64,000 nt of DNA from Brevundimonas sp. SL130 (GTDB lineage Bacteria > Pseudomonadota > Alphaproteobacteria > Caulobacterales > Caulobacteraceae), in contig NZ_CP113064.1 in the NCBI RefSeq assembly GCF_026625805.1, forward strand, positions 1,550,001-1,614,000. The letters are read 5' to 3'. Positions 51,446 to 60,585 of the stretch are shown here, in pieces (position 1 is the first letter of the stretch; each line of letters starts with the position of its first letter). The notes beneath the pieces were generated by a model. The model saw only the letters and a list, made by a program, of their open reading frames with translations. It was not told where the DNA came from and searched no databases. A program made the translations under genes and the position numbers.

Positions 51446-51952
51446 TTGAGTCACGAGCACGAGGTGGGGCAGGCGCTTGTGACGCACAATCGTGCGCTTC
51501 TCGCCTATGTGCGACGGAGACTGGCGTCGAGCGCCGATGCGGAAGATGTCGCGCAGGAGGCCATTCTGCGTGTTCTTTCCCGAGCGCGCGTGGCGCTGAT
51601 CACGGATCCCCTATCCTATGCGATGCGGGCCGCCCGCAACATTCTGATTGATCGCGCGCGCCGGTCGGACTCCACGCCCTTTGACGATTTCGGCGACGCG
51701 GACCATCAAGCCGACGACGCCGCGTCACCCTTGGAAGCGCTGGACATGAGCGAAAGGCTGCGCCTGTGTCAGAAAGCCCTGGAGGCTATGCCCGCCGTGC
51801 GCCGCGAGGTGTTCGTGAGACGCCGCGTCGGCGAGGAACCCTATGACCAGATTGCCCGCGAATTGAACATGTCGGTCGAGGCGGTTCAGAAACACTATAG
51901 TCGCGCCGCTCAGACGCTTCGCAAGACGGCGGAGGGGCGTCATGTCGATTGA
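51446..51952 (+). CDS. ECF sigma factor (FecI-like), second set
   Basis: 168 residues, with region 2 (LLAYVRRRLASSADAEDVAQEAILRVL, AMRAARNILIDRARR) and region 4 (LEAMPAVRREVFVRRRVGEEPYDQIARELNMSVEAVQKHYSRAAQTLR). The start is a TTG preceded by AAGGGGCGG; a GTG at 51464 is possible. It overlaps the FecR gene by 11 bases and should control the large STN-bearing receptor downstream. Confidence 0.9.
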   Translation: MSHEHEVGQALVTHNRALLAYVRRRLASSADAEDVAQEAILRVLSRARVALITDPLSYAMRAARNILIDRARRSDSTPFDDFGDADHQADDAASPLEALDMSERLRLCQKALEAMPAVRREVFVRRRVGEEPYDQIARELNMSVEAVQKHYSRAAQTLRKTAEGRHVD

Positions 51953-52916
51953 ATCCTTTGACGCTCGTGACGACCGGGCGGCGGCGCTTTGGGCGGATGA
52001 AAAGCAAGGGGGCGGCTGGACGCCCGCGCGGCAGTCCGATCTGGACGCCTGGCTGGCGGGGCGGCCGGATCGACAGCGGCTGCTGGACCAGCATGAGGCC
52101 CTGATCGCCGATCCGGCCGTCCTGTGGGCGGCGCGGCGAGCGGCTCACAGGACAGTGAAGCCGGGCCTGTTCGCCTCGACGCCGGTCTGGATGAAGGTCT
52201 GGGCGCCGGCGGGCCTGGCCGCCTGTGTCGCCGGCGCGGCCCTGTTCGGCGCAACCTCCTCCCTTCGGGGAGATCTGATCGTGGGTCGCCGCGGTGCTCC
52301 GCAAGCTGTGGCCCTGGCGGATGGGTCGGCGGTTCGACTGAATGGCGCAAGCCAGGTTCGTGTCTTGCTGGGCGACACGGAACGGCGATTGCGACTGGAC
52401 GGCGAAGGCTTCTTCGAAGTCGCCCATGACGCCGGCCGCCCGTTCACGGTGGAAGCCCAAGGGGTGCGGGTCACTGCTGTCGGCACGCGGTTCAACGTGG
52501 ACTCTCTCGAGACCCCCGACGGCCCGATGGTCGAGGTCGTGGTGTTCGAAGGCGCTGTCGATGTGACGCCGAGCAAGGGCGGTGTCGTGAGAATTCGGGC
52601 CGGGGAGCGCGCCCGTGTGTTGAAGGGCGATGTGCAGCGCGCCAGCCTGCGACAAGCCGAGGCCGAGACCGATTTTCCATCATGGGCCAAGGGGTGGCTG
52701 GAACTGGATGAAGCGACCCTGATCAGCGTGATCGGCGATCTGAAACGGGCCACAGGGGTGGAGGTCTCGCTCTCCGATCCACAGCTTGGCCGCGCCCTCG
52801 TGAGCGGCCGTTTTTCCTATGAGAACCCCGAGAACGCCTTGGCTGCGATCGCCCGCCTTCATGGTCTCAGATTGACCCGAAAAGACGCTGGTCAGTATCT
52901 GCTGTCTGACGCTTAG
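51942..52916 (+). CDS. FecR-family anti-sigma regulator, second set
   Basis: 324 residues: DUF4880 start (ALWADEKQGGGWTPARQSDLDAWLAGRPDRQRLLDQHEAL), membrane helix near residue 90 (VWAPAGLAACVAGAALFG), FecR domain (APQAVALADGSAVRLNGASQVRVLLGDTERRLRLDGEGFFEVAHDAGRPFTVEAQGVRVTAVGTRFNVDS) and DUF4974-like end (LISVIGDLKRATGVEVSLSDPQLGRALVSGRFSYENPENALAAIARLHGL). Links sigma factor and receptor of this set. Confidence 0.93.
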   Translation: MSIESFDARDDRAAALWADEKQGGGWTPARQSDLDAWLAGRPDRQRLLDQHEALIADPAVLWAARRAAHRTVKPGLFASTPVWMKVWAPAGLAACVAGAALFGATSSLRGDLIVGRRGAPQAVALADGSAVRLNGASQVRVLLGDTERRLRLDGEGFFEVAHDAGRPFTVEAQGVRVTAVGTRFNVDSLETPDGPMVEVVVFEGAVDVTPSKGGVVRIRAGERARVLKGDVQRASLRQAEAETDFPSWAKGWLELDEATLISVIGDLKRATGVEVSLSDPQLGRALVSGRFSYENPENALAAIARLHGLRLTRKDAGQYLLSDA

Positions 52917-53013
52917 GTGACGGATAAAGCAAGTTTTCAAGACGGGTGTCAGGACCGCGATGTTCGTCGTCTTCCCCAATAGCGGCCAGGTTCGGCCGCG
53001 GGGGATCTATCAT

Positions 53014-56000
53014 ATGCGTATTTACAAGACCGGCCTCCTTGCGGCGGCCGCCGTCGCCGTCCTGACATCCGCCGCCGCCCCGGCCCAGGCCTGGCAGGCC
53101 GCCAGCAGCGCCGAGGCGCGCGCCACCCTCAATATCCCGGCGCAGGATCTGGGGCGCGCGATCCAGGCCCTGTCACGTCAGACCGGCCTGCAGATCGTCT
53201 TCGATCCTGAACTGACGCGGGGGCTGCGGGCTCAGGCCGTTTCCGGCTCGATGACGCCCCGCGAGGCGCTCCGCCGGATGATTGCAGGTTCCGGGGTTGA
53301 GGCGCGCGAAGTGCGCGGCGTTCTGACCCTGGTGCGTCAGTCTGCCGAGGCCTTGACGCCCAGTCCGGATGCGACGGTGTTGGAGGAAGTGGTCGTGGTC
53401 GGCTACGCCGCCGGCATGCGGCGCTCGCTGGACGCCAAGCGCGACGCCGACTTCATCTCGGACGTCATCAGCGCCGACGACATGGGCGACCTGCCGGCCA
53501 ATAACGTGGCCGAGTCCCTGTCGCGCCTGCCTGGCGTCAACGCCGTGCGCAACCACACCACGGGCGAGGGCGACCGGATCACGATCCGCGGCCTGTCGAC
53601 CGAGCTGAACAACTACACCATGAACGGCGTCCGCATCGGCGGCACCGGTTCGCCGGACGACAGCTTTTATCGCGGCGTGCGGTTGAGCTTTCTGCCGCCG
53701 GAAGGCATCGACTCCATCACTGTGGTCAAGAGCCTGACGCCGGACCGCGACGGCGACGCCCTGGGCGGCTCCATCGACATCCGTACGCCCACGGCCTTCG
53801 ACCACAAGCCAACCTATGGCGTCCTGTCGGCTTCGGCCGGGTTCCTGGACAAGTTTGACGACAAGACTTCGGGCGAGGTCTCAGGCTCTTTCGGCCGCCA
53901 GTTCAACGACCACTGGGGCGTATTCGTCACCGCCAGTTGGTCGCGACGCAAGTCCCAGTTCGAACAGAACGGCGTTGATGGCGATAACCAGCCCCCTGTC
54001 TGGTATGAAGACAGCGAGAGCCTGGGCTGGGACACCGATACCTTCGTGCTGCGCGGCATGGACCTGGCGTTCGGCGAGACCGAGGTCGAGCGCAAGGGGT
54101 TGAACGCTAGCCTAGACTATCGTGGGGATCGCCACGACTTCCACTTTCGCGGCCAGTTCAATGAATACACCCAGGATGAGTTCGACAACCGGCTGAACTT
54201 CCGCAACGATACGGCGAAGAACTCGACGCGACTGACCCAGGTGGACAAGACCGCCACGGACTTGGTCAGCCCGGATGACGCCATCATAGGTTCAGGCGCC
54301 AAGGGCAATATCTATTCCTACACGACCGCTCAGATCGTTGATCGGGACGGCGACGGCGTCATCACCGATGCGGACCGATCGACCAAGTCCTACTACACGC
54401 TGAACGGCGCCTCGGGCGCCTGGGATCCGCAGGGCTTCCGCCTGCGTCGCTTCTGGGAAGGGTCGCGCGAGACCGGCTCGCTGATGTCGCTGAACCTGGG
54501 CGGCGTCAGCCGCTACGGCGATGTGAAGCTGGATTACGACCTGTCCTACGCCAAGTCCGAAGACAATATCGACGACAGTTACGAGATGGAGTTCCGCAGC
54601 GACAAATACGGCTGGTTGGGCAACGAAGGCGTCGACATCGTCAACTTCGGCGACAGTCGTTTCCCCAAATGGGTGCTGAACGAGGCCGGCATGGCGGCGG
54701 TGCAGGACCCGAATGAATACGACTTCGCCGGTCTGTCCGGCGAGGTCGGCGGGGCGGAAGAGGATCTGTGGCAGGGCCAGTTCAACGCCGAATTTCGGCC
54801 CGTCTCGTCCTGGCTGGAGTCGGTGAAGGGCGGAGCAAAATTCTATTCCTCCAAACGCTCGACCTATAGCGGCGAGTTCCTTGATCTGGATGCGGAAGGG
54901 ACCCTGGCGGACTTCTCGGCCTTCTACGGCAAGGAGGTCACCGATCTGTTCGACGGCGAATATACGGGCCTCTATCGCCTGGGCGTCGTCATCGACAATC
55001 AGGCCATGCTGGCCGAACTCCAGCGGGCGATGAACGGCGACAGCAGCTTCTTCGAAGGCTTCGCCACCGACCCTTCCAGCGCCGAACTCAGCAACGAGGA
55101 CAGTTTCGAGTTCAAGGAGGACATTCTCGCCGGCTATCTGATGGCGACGGCCCGCTTCGGCGACGCCCAGATCATCGGCGGCCTGCGGGTCGAGAGCACG
55201 CGCAACGACATCTCGGCCTATGTGCTGGACGAGGTTCAGGGCGAGCGGTTCACCACGGACAAGAGCGACTTCGTCAATGTCCTGCCGTCGATCCATCTGA
55301 ACTATGCGCTGAACCGCAGCACCAAGGTGCGCGCCGCGATCTGGACCAGCTTCGCCCGTCCCGACATCGCCCGTATGACCTCGGCCCGGGAATACAGCTA
55401 CGACACCGATCCGGACGGCGACGGCGATGAGAACCCCACCTCGGACTGGGTGCTAATCGGCATCGAACAGGGCAACCCCGACCTGAAGCCGATGAGGGCG
55501 ATCAACTACGATCTGTCGATCGAGCGCTACAACGGCGACACCGGCGCCTATTCGCTGGGTCTGTTCTATAAGGATATCGAGAACTTCCTGTTCCGTTCGG
55601 CCTCCAGCAATATCCGCGACGGCACGGCGGGGGCGAACATCGGGCCGGACGGCGTCACCATCTCCATGCCCAACAACGGCAAATGGGCCGAGGTTTACGG
55701 CGTCGAGATGAGCGCTCAGCAGATCTTTTACTGGTTGCCGGGCGCCCTGTCGGGCCTGGGCGCCAGCGTGAACCTGACGCTGCAGCGCTCGGAAGCCGAG
55801 ACCGGGATTTCGTGGCACCCGGAGGGCTATACTCTGCCGCTGATGGAGACCCCCGAGGCGATCGCCAATGTGCAGCTGTTCTGGCAACACAGCGGATGGG
55901 AAGCCTATGCCGCCTACAGCTACCAGTCCGAGTTCCTCGAAGGCATTCAGGATTTCGGCAACAATCCCTACGAGCAGGACTATGAGTTCGTGGACCTGAA

Positions 56001-56163
56001 CGTGCGGCGCAAACTGTGGGGCGGCGCAACCGCTTCTCTGCAGGTGCAGAACCTCTTCGACAGTCACACCTACTGGTACACGGCCGGGTCAAGCACCGAG
56101 TCCAGCCGGGCCTATATCAAGAACGGGCGGTCGATCTCGCTCGGCCTGACCTACGTGTTCTGA
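53014..56163 (+). CDS. TonB-dependent receptor with STN domain
   Basis: 1049 residues. Signal peptide to about residue 30 (AAAPAQA), STN domain (LNIPAQDLGRAIQALSRQTGLQIVFDPELTRGLRAQ), plug (EEVVVVGYAAGMRRSLDAKRDADFISDVISADDMGDLPANNVAESLSRLPGVNAVR, then TIRGLSTELNNYTMNGVRIGG) and a large barrel ending GRSISLGLTYVF. The plug type is that of sphingomonad and Caulobacter receptors for sugars or organic ligands. Two Asp-rich loops (DRDGDGVITDADRS and DTDPDGDGDENPT) look like calcium-binding turns. The preceding FecI/FecR pair should regulate it. I used the ATG at 53014 since the signal peptide begins there. Confidence 0.93.
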   Translation: MRIYKTGLLAAAAVAVLTSAAAPAQAWQAASSAEARATLNIPAQDLGRAIQALSRQTGLQIVFDPELTRGLRAQAVSGSMTPREALRRMIAGSGVEAREVRGVLTLVRQSAEALTPSPDATVLEEVVVVGYAAGMRRSLDAKRDADFISDVISADDMGDLPANNVAESLSRLPGVNAVRNHTTGEGDRITIRGLSTELNNYTMNGVRIGGTGSPDDSFYRGVRLSFLPPEGIDSITVVKSLTPDRDGDALGGSIDIRTPTAFDHKPTYGVLSASAGFLDKFDDKTSGEVSGSFGRQFNDHWGVFVTASWSRRKSQFEQNGVDGDNQPPVWYEDSESLGWDTDTFVLRGMDLAFGETEVERKGLNASLDYRGDRHDFHFRGQFNEYTQDEFDNRLNFRNDTAKNSTRLTQVDKTATDLVSPDDAIIGSGAKGNIYSYTTAQIVDRDGDGVITDADRSTKSYYTLNGASGAWDPQGFRLRRFWEGSRETGSLMSLNLGGVSRYGDVKLDYDLSYAKSEDNIDDSYEMEFRSDKYGWLGNEGVDIVNFGDSRFPKWVLNEAGMAAVQDPNEYDFAGLSGEVGGAEEDLWQGQFNAEFRPVSSWLESVKGGAKFYSSKRSTYSGEFLDLDAEGTLADFSAFYGKEVTDLFDGEYTGLYRLGVVIDNQAMLAELQRAMNGDSSFFEGFATDPSSAELSNEDSFEFKEDILAGYLMATARFGDAQIIGGLRVESTRNDISAYVLDEVQGERFTTDKSDFVNVLPSIHLNYALNRSTKVRAAIWTSFARPDIARMTSAREYSYDTDPDGDGDENPTSDWVLIGIEQGNPDLKPMRAINYDLSIERYNGDTGAYSLGLFYKDIENFLFRSASSNIRDGTAGANIGPDGVTISMPNNGKWAEVYGVEMSAQQIFYWLPGALSGLGASVNLTLQRSEAETGISWHPEGYTLPLMETPEAIANVQLFWQHSGWEAYAAYSYQSEFLEGIQDFGNNPYEQDYEFVDLNVRRKLWGGATASLQVQNLFDSHTYWYTAGSSTESSRAYIKNGRSISLGLTYVF

Positions 56164-56168
56164 GGGGG

Positions 56169-57557
56169 ATGAAAATGATGTTTGCTCGCACCCTCATGCT
56201 TGGGGCCGCTGTCGCGGCCCTGGGCGTCTCCACCGGCGCCCTGGCCCAGACGCAACGGCCGGATCGACCCGAACCGGCGCCGGTCCAGGTGTCCGAACAC
56301 CCGATAGCGCCGGCGACGGTTCAGCCGGAGCGGATCATTCTGAACCTGACGGCCGATCCGGCGCATCAGATGGCCGTCACCTGGCGCACCGCGCCGGGCC
56401 TGGACGGTCAGGTGGAGTTCGCCGAGGCCCAAGATGGGCCGGACTTCATCGCCTCCGCCGTTCGTGTGGCCGCGACCACCGACGACGCGGTGCTGGCCGT
56501 GCGTGAGGCGGCGGAATTCCGCGCCGCCTATCATTCGGCCGTGATGACGGGGCTGAAGCCGGCGACCGTCTACGTCTACCGGGTCGGTTCGGGCGGGGCC
56601 TGGTCGGAATGGCTGCAGTTCAAGACGGCGGCTGCGACGCCGGAGCCCTTCACCTTCCTGTATTTTGGGGACATGCAGAACAATATCCTCAGCGAGGCGT
56701 CGCGCACGCTGAGGATGGGGTTCCGCAAGGCGGGCGACGCGGCCTTCGTCATCCACGCCGGCGACCTAATCAACCGGCACGACAGCGACAATGAATGGGG
56801 CGAATGGTTCGCCTCGGGCGGCTTCCTGTACGCCCAGACCCCGCAGATGCCGACGCCGGGCAACCACGAATACGGCCGCGGTCCGATCCTGAACCCCCAA
56901 TGGCGGCGGCAGTTCACCCTGCCGGAGACCGGGCCGGCGGGCGTCGAGCGGCTGAAGGAAACCGCCTGGACCGTCGATTATCAGGGGCTGCGCCTGATCT
57001 CGATCGACGCGCCGCTGTTCCATGGCGACGAGGCCATGCGGGCCGAAATGGTGCGATGGCTGGACCAGGTGCTGGCCGATAATCCAAACCGCTGGACGGT
57101 GCTGTTCCTGCACTTCCCGCTGTTCTCGATCGATCCCGACCGGGACAACAGCCGCGTTCGCGACGCGCTGAAGCCGCTGATCGACAAATATGGCGTGGAC
57201 CTGGTGCTTCAGGCCCATGACCATGGCTATGCGCGCGGCGCCATAGGTGAGGGCGTCATGACCAACGCCGGCCCTGGCCACAGGTCGGACCATGGCTCGA
57301 CCTATGTGGTGTCGGTCGCTGGGCCGAAGATGTATCCGGTGGCGAACCTGAGCTGGGCGGACCGGATGGCGGAGCGGACCCAGACTTTCCAGACCCTGGA
57401 CGTGTCGCAGGAGGCGGTGGTCTATCGCGCCTTTACCGCGACGGGCCGGGAACTGGACGCGTTCCGCCTGACAAAAGGTGAGGACGGAGTAACCAGGGTG
57501 GAGGCGCTCACCCGCGACAGTCCAGGCACACCAAGGGCGCTCCCTCCGTCAGCATAA
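56169..57557 (+). CDS. purple-acid-phosphatase-like metallophosphoesterase, secreted
   Basis: 462 residues with a signal peptide (MLGAAVAALGVSTGALAQ). An N-terminal fibronectin-like domain (ILNLTADPAHQMAVTWRTA, MTGLKPATVYVYRVGSGGAWSEWLQFKTA) precedes a metallophosphoesterase: YFGDMQNN, HAGDLINRHD, PGNHEYGRG, LFLHFPLFS, QAHDHGYARG. It should release phosphate from organic phosphates in the periplasm or outside. It starts five bases after the receptor stop, so it may act on the receptor's ligand, for instance a phosphorylated organic compound. Confidence 0.9.
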   Translation: MKMMFARTLMLGAAVAALGVSTGALAQTQRPDRPEPAPVQVSEHPIAPATVQPERIILNLTADPAHQMAVTWRTAPGLDGQVEFAEAQDGPDFIASAVRVAATTDDAVLAVREAAEFRAAYHSAVMTGLKPATVYVYRVGSGGAWSEWLQFKTAAATPEPFTFLYFGDMQNNILSEASRTLRMGFRKAGDAAFVIHAGDLINRHDSDNEWGEWFASGGFLYAQTPQMPTPGNHEYGRGPILNPQWRRQFTLPETGPAGVERLKETAWTVDYQGLRLISIDAPLFHGDEAMRAEMVRWLDQVLADNPNRWTVLFLHFPLFSIDPDRDNSRVRDALKPLIDKYGVDLVLQAHDHGYARGAIGEGVMTNAGPGHRSDHGSTYVVSVAGPKMYPVANLSWADRMAERTQTFQTLDVSQEAVVYRAFTATGRELDAFRLTKGEDGVTRVEALTRDSPGTPRALPPSA

Positions 57558-57851
57558 TACGGCGCTCTCGGCGGCCGTCCTGGACAAGGCGTGGGCGTAG
57601 CGTTCGAATCTCGGGCGACGGTAGGAAGCTGTCCTGCCGTCGTTGCCCGCATGAACCCGCCGACCAAGACCGGATTTTACAGATAGTTAGATAAGCGTTT
57701 GTGTTTATTAGATTTATACCGACAGTGTTTTACGCTCTAAGTGTTGGTTTCGTCGTCGGAAGTTCCAGAATTTTTCACCGTTTTTCTGGACTGCCTGAAA
57801 CGGCGAGCTTACCTGCAAAGGAGGAAACTTCAGCGATTTCGACGAAGACGA

Positions 57852-57889
57852 TGGTGGGTGATGTAGGGTTCGAGCCTACGACCCGCTGA
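57852..57889 (-). repeat. tRNA-Lys 3' end fragment, candidate attachment site
   Basis: Read on the minus strand this ends CGTAGG..TCGAA..CCTACATCACCCACCA: variable loop, T arm, the acceptor strand ATCACCC, discriminator A and CCA. From memory it matches the 3' half of alphaproteobacterial tRNA-Lys(CTT) from the anticodon stem (TCAGCGGGTCGTAGG) onward, with two differences in the T loop. No 5' half (GGGTGAT) follows on the right, so this is not a working tRNA. Such fragments mark the far end of elements inserted into a tRNA; the orientation puts the element to the right, with the intact tRNA beyond the window. Confidence 0.65.
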
Positions 57890-57995
57890 GTCAGAGTCTG
57901 TGGCGATCCGGCAACCAACAATGGCGCAGTCCGGCGGTCCCAACGCTTGCGAAGAGAACGGCGCTGCGGGTCTGTTGACGATGCGTGAACCGATC

Positions 57996-59735
57996 TCACC
58001 GCGCCTCCAGGCGCGACGACCAGGACCGAGCCCAGGCCTCGAGGGCCAAGGTGATCATGATCTCGCCGTACCCGCCGCGCCACGCGAGCGCTTCTGGCGT
58101 CAGGGCGGCTTCGGCGAGGGTCCGGTCGATCAGGCCTTGTTGCGCCAGGACGCCGTCCAGCAGCCAGGGGCGAAGGCGGGGGAGGCCCGCCGCCAGCATC
58201 CGGCCGTAGACCGAGGTCATATGGCCCTTGCTTCGGCGGAGCCGGATGAGATCGGGGAGACGATCCGCAAAGGCGAGTCGGGCCAGACCCCTGTCCCGGT
58301 CGCCGGCGAGGATCCAGGCGGGCAGGGCCAGGCAGGTCTCGACGACGGGCTGGGACAGAAGGGGCGCCAAGGCCTCGATGGCGTCGTTGGACGGCGAGGG
58401 CGACTGTCGCCCCACGCCGTCGAGCACCCCGGCGATCTGCAGCGCCTTGGCCGGGCCGAGCGCGGCGCTGTCAGGTTGGAGCCAGGGCGACGAGGACGCC
58501 TCGGGTCGCGGGGCGCTCACGAAAGGCGCCGCCCGGATTGCGGTGGCCGCCGCGCGCGGCCTCCAGGACCGCGCCTGCGCAACCAGGTCCCAGACGGACA
58601 CCTCGTCCAGGGCGGCGAGCCGAGGCAGGGCGGGGTGGAACAGGGCCATAGGCCCCTGGGCGCGCCAGAGGTCGGTGACGATGTCGCCGGTGGCGGCCTG
58701 GACCAGGATGGAGTCGCCGCCGCGTCCGGTCATCACCGCCGTCGCCCCGGCCTGGCGCAGGCGAGACGCCCACAGGGCGTCATGGGCGGGGTCCAGGGCG
58801 TTGAGCCCGGGTCGGAACCCGCCCGACACCGCCGCCAACCGTTCGGGCGTGACGGCGCCGGCCGAGTGTCTCAGGGTCTCGAGCGGAAAGCTCAGGTGAT
58901 CGGCGAGGGCCTGCGCATAGGCCCGTTCGTCGCCGTCCGGATTGTCGGTGTAGAGGTTGAGCCACAGGCGGACCGGCGCGCCCACGGCGCGTAAGGATCC
59001 GGCGACAAGGCTCGAATCGAGACCGCCGGAGACCTCCGCCGCCAGATCGGGCGAGGCGGCGGCCAGACCCTCGACCGCCTCGTCGAGGCTCTCGCGCAGA
59101 CGCGCCGCCGCCTCGGCGGGCGTCGTCGCCGGCTGCGCGCCCCGCCGGGCGACATTGATCGGTCGCCAGAGACGGATCGGGGGCTGGGTCAGCGGAAGCG
59201 GCTGAAGGGCGCCGGGCCCGACGGCGACTGGTCCGTCGAGGAGCAGATCCTCCCAGACTGATAAGGGATCGTGCAGGGCGGCGCCGACCCGCGGCCAGGC
59301 GATTCGCCAGCCGGAGCGGGCGGGTTCGAGCCAGGCGGGGGGCGCGGAGGCGGCCAGGGTCAGGCCCGCGTCTTCCCAGACGACGCAATCCAGGCCGCCG
59401 CCGACGTCCCGCAACAGGGCGGTCGCGCCGCAGGTCCCGACCCGCACCCCGACATAGGCGCCCCAGAACCGGGCGAGCAGACCGTGTTCGAACCGGTGCG
59501 GATCGGTCTCGGCCGCTGCGAAGCGCGGCGCACGGCGCGGAATGACTCGACCGATCAGGCGCCAGGGCCCGACCCGGACGACGGCGGGCTCGCCGCCGCC
59601 GGGCGTTGCGAGCCAGACGCCGGGATCGAGACGGCTCAGGGTCCAGCCGGCCCGCTGCGCGCGATCCGCCAGATGGCGCGCCCGGGCCTCGAGCGCCGGT
59701 TGAGGCGCGCTGATCAGCACATAGGGGCTCGGCAT
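57996..59735 (-). CDS. lasso peptide macrolactam synthetase (C protein)
   Basis: 579 residues of the asparagine-synthetase-like family that adenylates the ring Asp/Glu and closes the lasso isopeptide bond. The N-terminal half is a glutaminase-like domain without glutaminase activity; the C-terminal half has the ATP motif AAEVSGGLDSSLVAGSL and the conserved LRRSKGHMTSVYGRMLAAGLPRLRPWLLDG. I chose the ATG at 59735, which overlaps the B-gene stop (TGATG); the longer frame upstream is the B gene read out of frame. Last gene of the A-B-C operon. Confidence 0.93.
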   Translation of the reverse strand: MPSPYVLISAPQPALEARARHLADRAQRAGWTLSRLDPGVWLATPGGGEPAVVRVGPWRLIGRVIPRRAPRFAAAETDPHRFEHGLLARFWGAYVGVRVGTCGATALLRDVGGGLDCVVWEDAGLTLAASAPPAWLEPARSGWRIAWPRVGAALHDPLSVWEDLLLDGPVAVGPGALQPLPLTQPPIRLWRPINVARRGAQPATTPAEAAARLRESLDEAVEGLAAASPDLAAEVSGGLDSSLVAGSLRAVGAPVRLWLNLYTDNPDGDERAYAQALADHLSFPLETLRHSAGAVTPERLAAVSGGFRPGLNALDPAHDALWASRLRQAGATAVMTGRGGDSILVQAATGDIVTDLWRAQGPMALFHPALPRLAALDEVSVWDLVAQARSWRPRAAATAIRAAPFVSAPRPEASSSPWLQPDSAALGPAKALQIAGVLDGVGRQSPSPSNDAIEALAPLLSQPVVETCLALPAWILAGDRDRGLARLAFADRLPDLIRLRRSKGHMTSVYGRMLAAGLPRLRPWLLDGVLAQQGLIDRTLAEAALTPEALAWRGGYGEIMITLALEAWARSWSSRLEAR

Positions 59736-60349
59736 CAGAACACCGCGATCGGCGTATAGACGCGAACCCGCTCCAGCCGGTCGCCGATGACGCGGTCGTC
59801 GATCTGAAGCCAGCAATGGGCCGCGAACGGCCAGGTGCGCACGCCGAACACCCAGTCGGTCGCCACGCCGCGGCGGGCCAGGCGTCGCCTCAGCTGAAAG
59901 GCGCGTTGCAGACAGGCGCCGTTCGCCGGCGTCCACGGCAGGGCGGCCGCGAAATCGGCGGCGATGACGGCGGCGCGCGCCCCGGGTCTGGGATGGAGGC
60001 GGGGCGGCCGGACCAGTTGATGCAGGGCGCGTTTGCGGAACACCAGGGCGTCGGCCCAGGCCTCGGCGACGCCGATCAGGCGCGCCGCGCCTGGAGTAGG
60101 CTTGGCCGACACGGCCCGGACGGGCGACGTCAACGGCTTGCGGCGCCTCTCGGGCGCGGCGAGCGCGAGGTAGCCCGCGCCGAAGAAGGCGGTCTCCAAG
60201 TCCGGCGAAGCCGCGATCGCGCCGTTTGCGGCGAGCGTGACCTCGTCCGCGCGCGCGAACAGGCAGGCGTAGTCGTCGGCGTAGAGGTCCAGGATGAGCA
60301 GATCGTCCCCGACCTTGGCCATGTGGACGCCGCGGGAGAGAAAGGGCAT
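59735..60349 (-). CDS. lasso peptide leader peptidase with RRE domain (B protein)
   Basis: 204 residues. The first 80 are the leader-recognition (RRE) domain (GVHMAKVGDDLLILDLYADDYACLF). The rest is the transglutaminase-like leader peptidase with catalytic Cys 146 (PWTPANGACLQRAFQLRRRLARRGV), His 178 (PFAAHCWLQIDDRVIGD) and Asp 190. The single-chain form is typical of proteobacterial lasso systems. It cuts the leader from the precursor encoded just upstream so the C protein can cyclise the core. Confidence 0.92.
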   Translation of the reverse strand: MPFLSRGVHMAKVGDDLLILDLYADDYACLFARADEVTLAANGAIAASPDLETAFFGAGYLALAAPERRRKPLTSPVRAVSAKPTPGAARLIGVAEAWADALVFRKRALHQLVRPPRLHPRPGARAAVIAADFAAALPWTPANGACLQRAFQLRRRLARRGVATDWVFGVRTWPFAAHCWLQIDDRVIGDRLERVRVYTPIAVF

Positions 60350-60394
60350 GGGGCCAGCCGGTTGGGCGACCGCCGGGGCGGTCGCCCGTCCCGT

Positions 60395-60514
60395 TCACAT
60401 CGGGGTGCGGCTGGGCAGGACGGCGAGTTCGATGAATTCGCCAGGCTGGCCGTCGAGGGTCAGCGCGCGGGCGCTGCCGAAGCGAACGAACAGGGGGGTG
60501 GTGGAGGTTTTCAT
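60395..60514 (-). CDS. lasso peptide precursor (A peptide)
   Basis: 39 residues; AAGGAG precedes the ATG at 60514. The leader contains the proteobacterial pattern FVRFGSARALT. The predicted core is GQPGEFIELAVLPSRTPM, with an eight-residue ring from Gly 22 to Glu 29 and a ten-residue tail. It resembles subterisin (GPPGDRIEFGVLAQLPG) in GxPG-acid-x-IE-x-x-VL. The leader Thr that is usually at -2 falls at -3 here if the core begins at Gly 22. Placement directly before B and C makes the call firm; the exact ends of the mature peptide are predicted. Confidence 0.88.
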   Translation of the reverse strand: MKTSTTPLFVRFGSARALTLDGQPGEFIELAVLPSRTPM

Positions 60515-60585
60515 CTCGGTCTCCTTGAGTTGTCGCCACGGATGTGGCGAGCCCAGTGAGCGCGCGCTTCGAACAGAAGCGAAGC

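Noticed and set aside
57701..57889. 62-residue ORF ending VGDVGFEPTTR
   Set aside because: The ending is the usual antisense translation of a tRNA 3' half; the DNA is a tRNA fragment, not a gene.
57996..60539. 847-residue minus-strand ORF covering the lasso cyclase
   Set aside because: The first 267 codons are the B gene and precursor region read in the wrong frame; the real start is the ATG at 59735.
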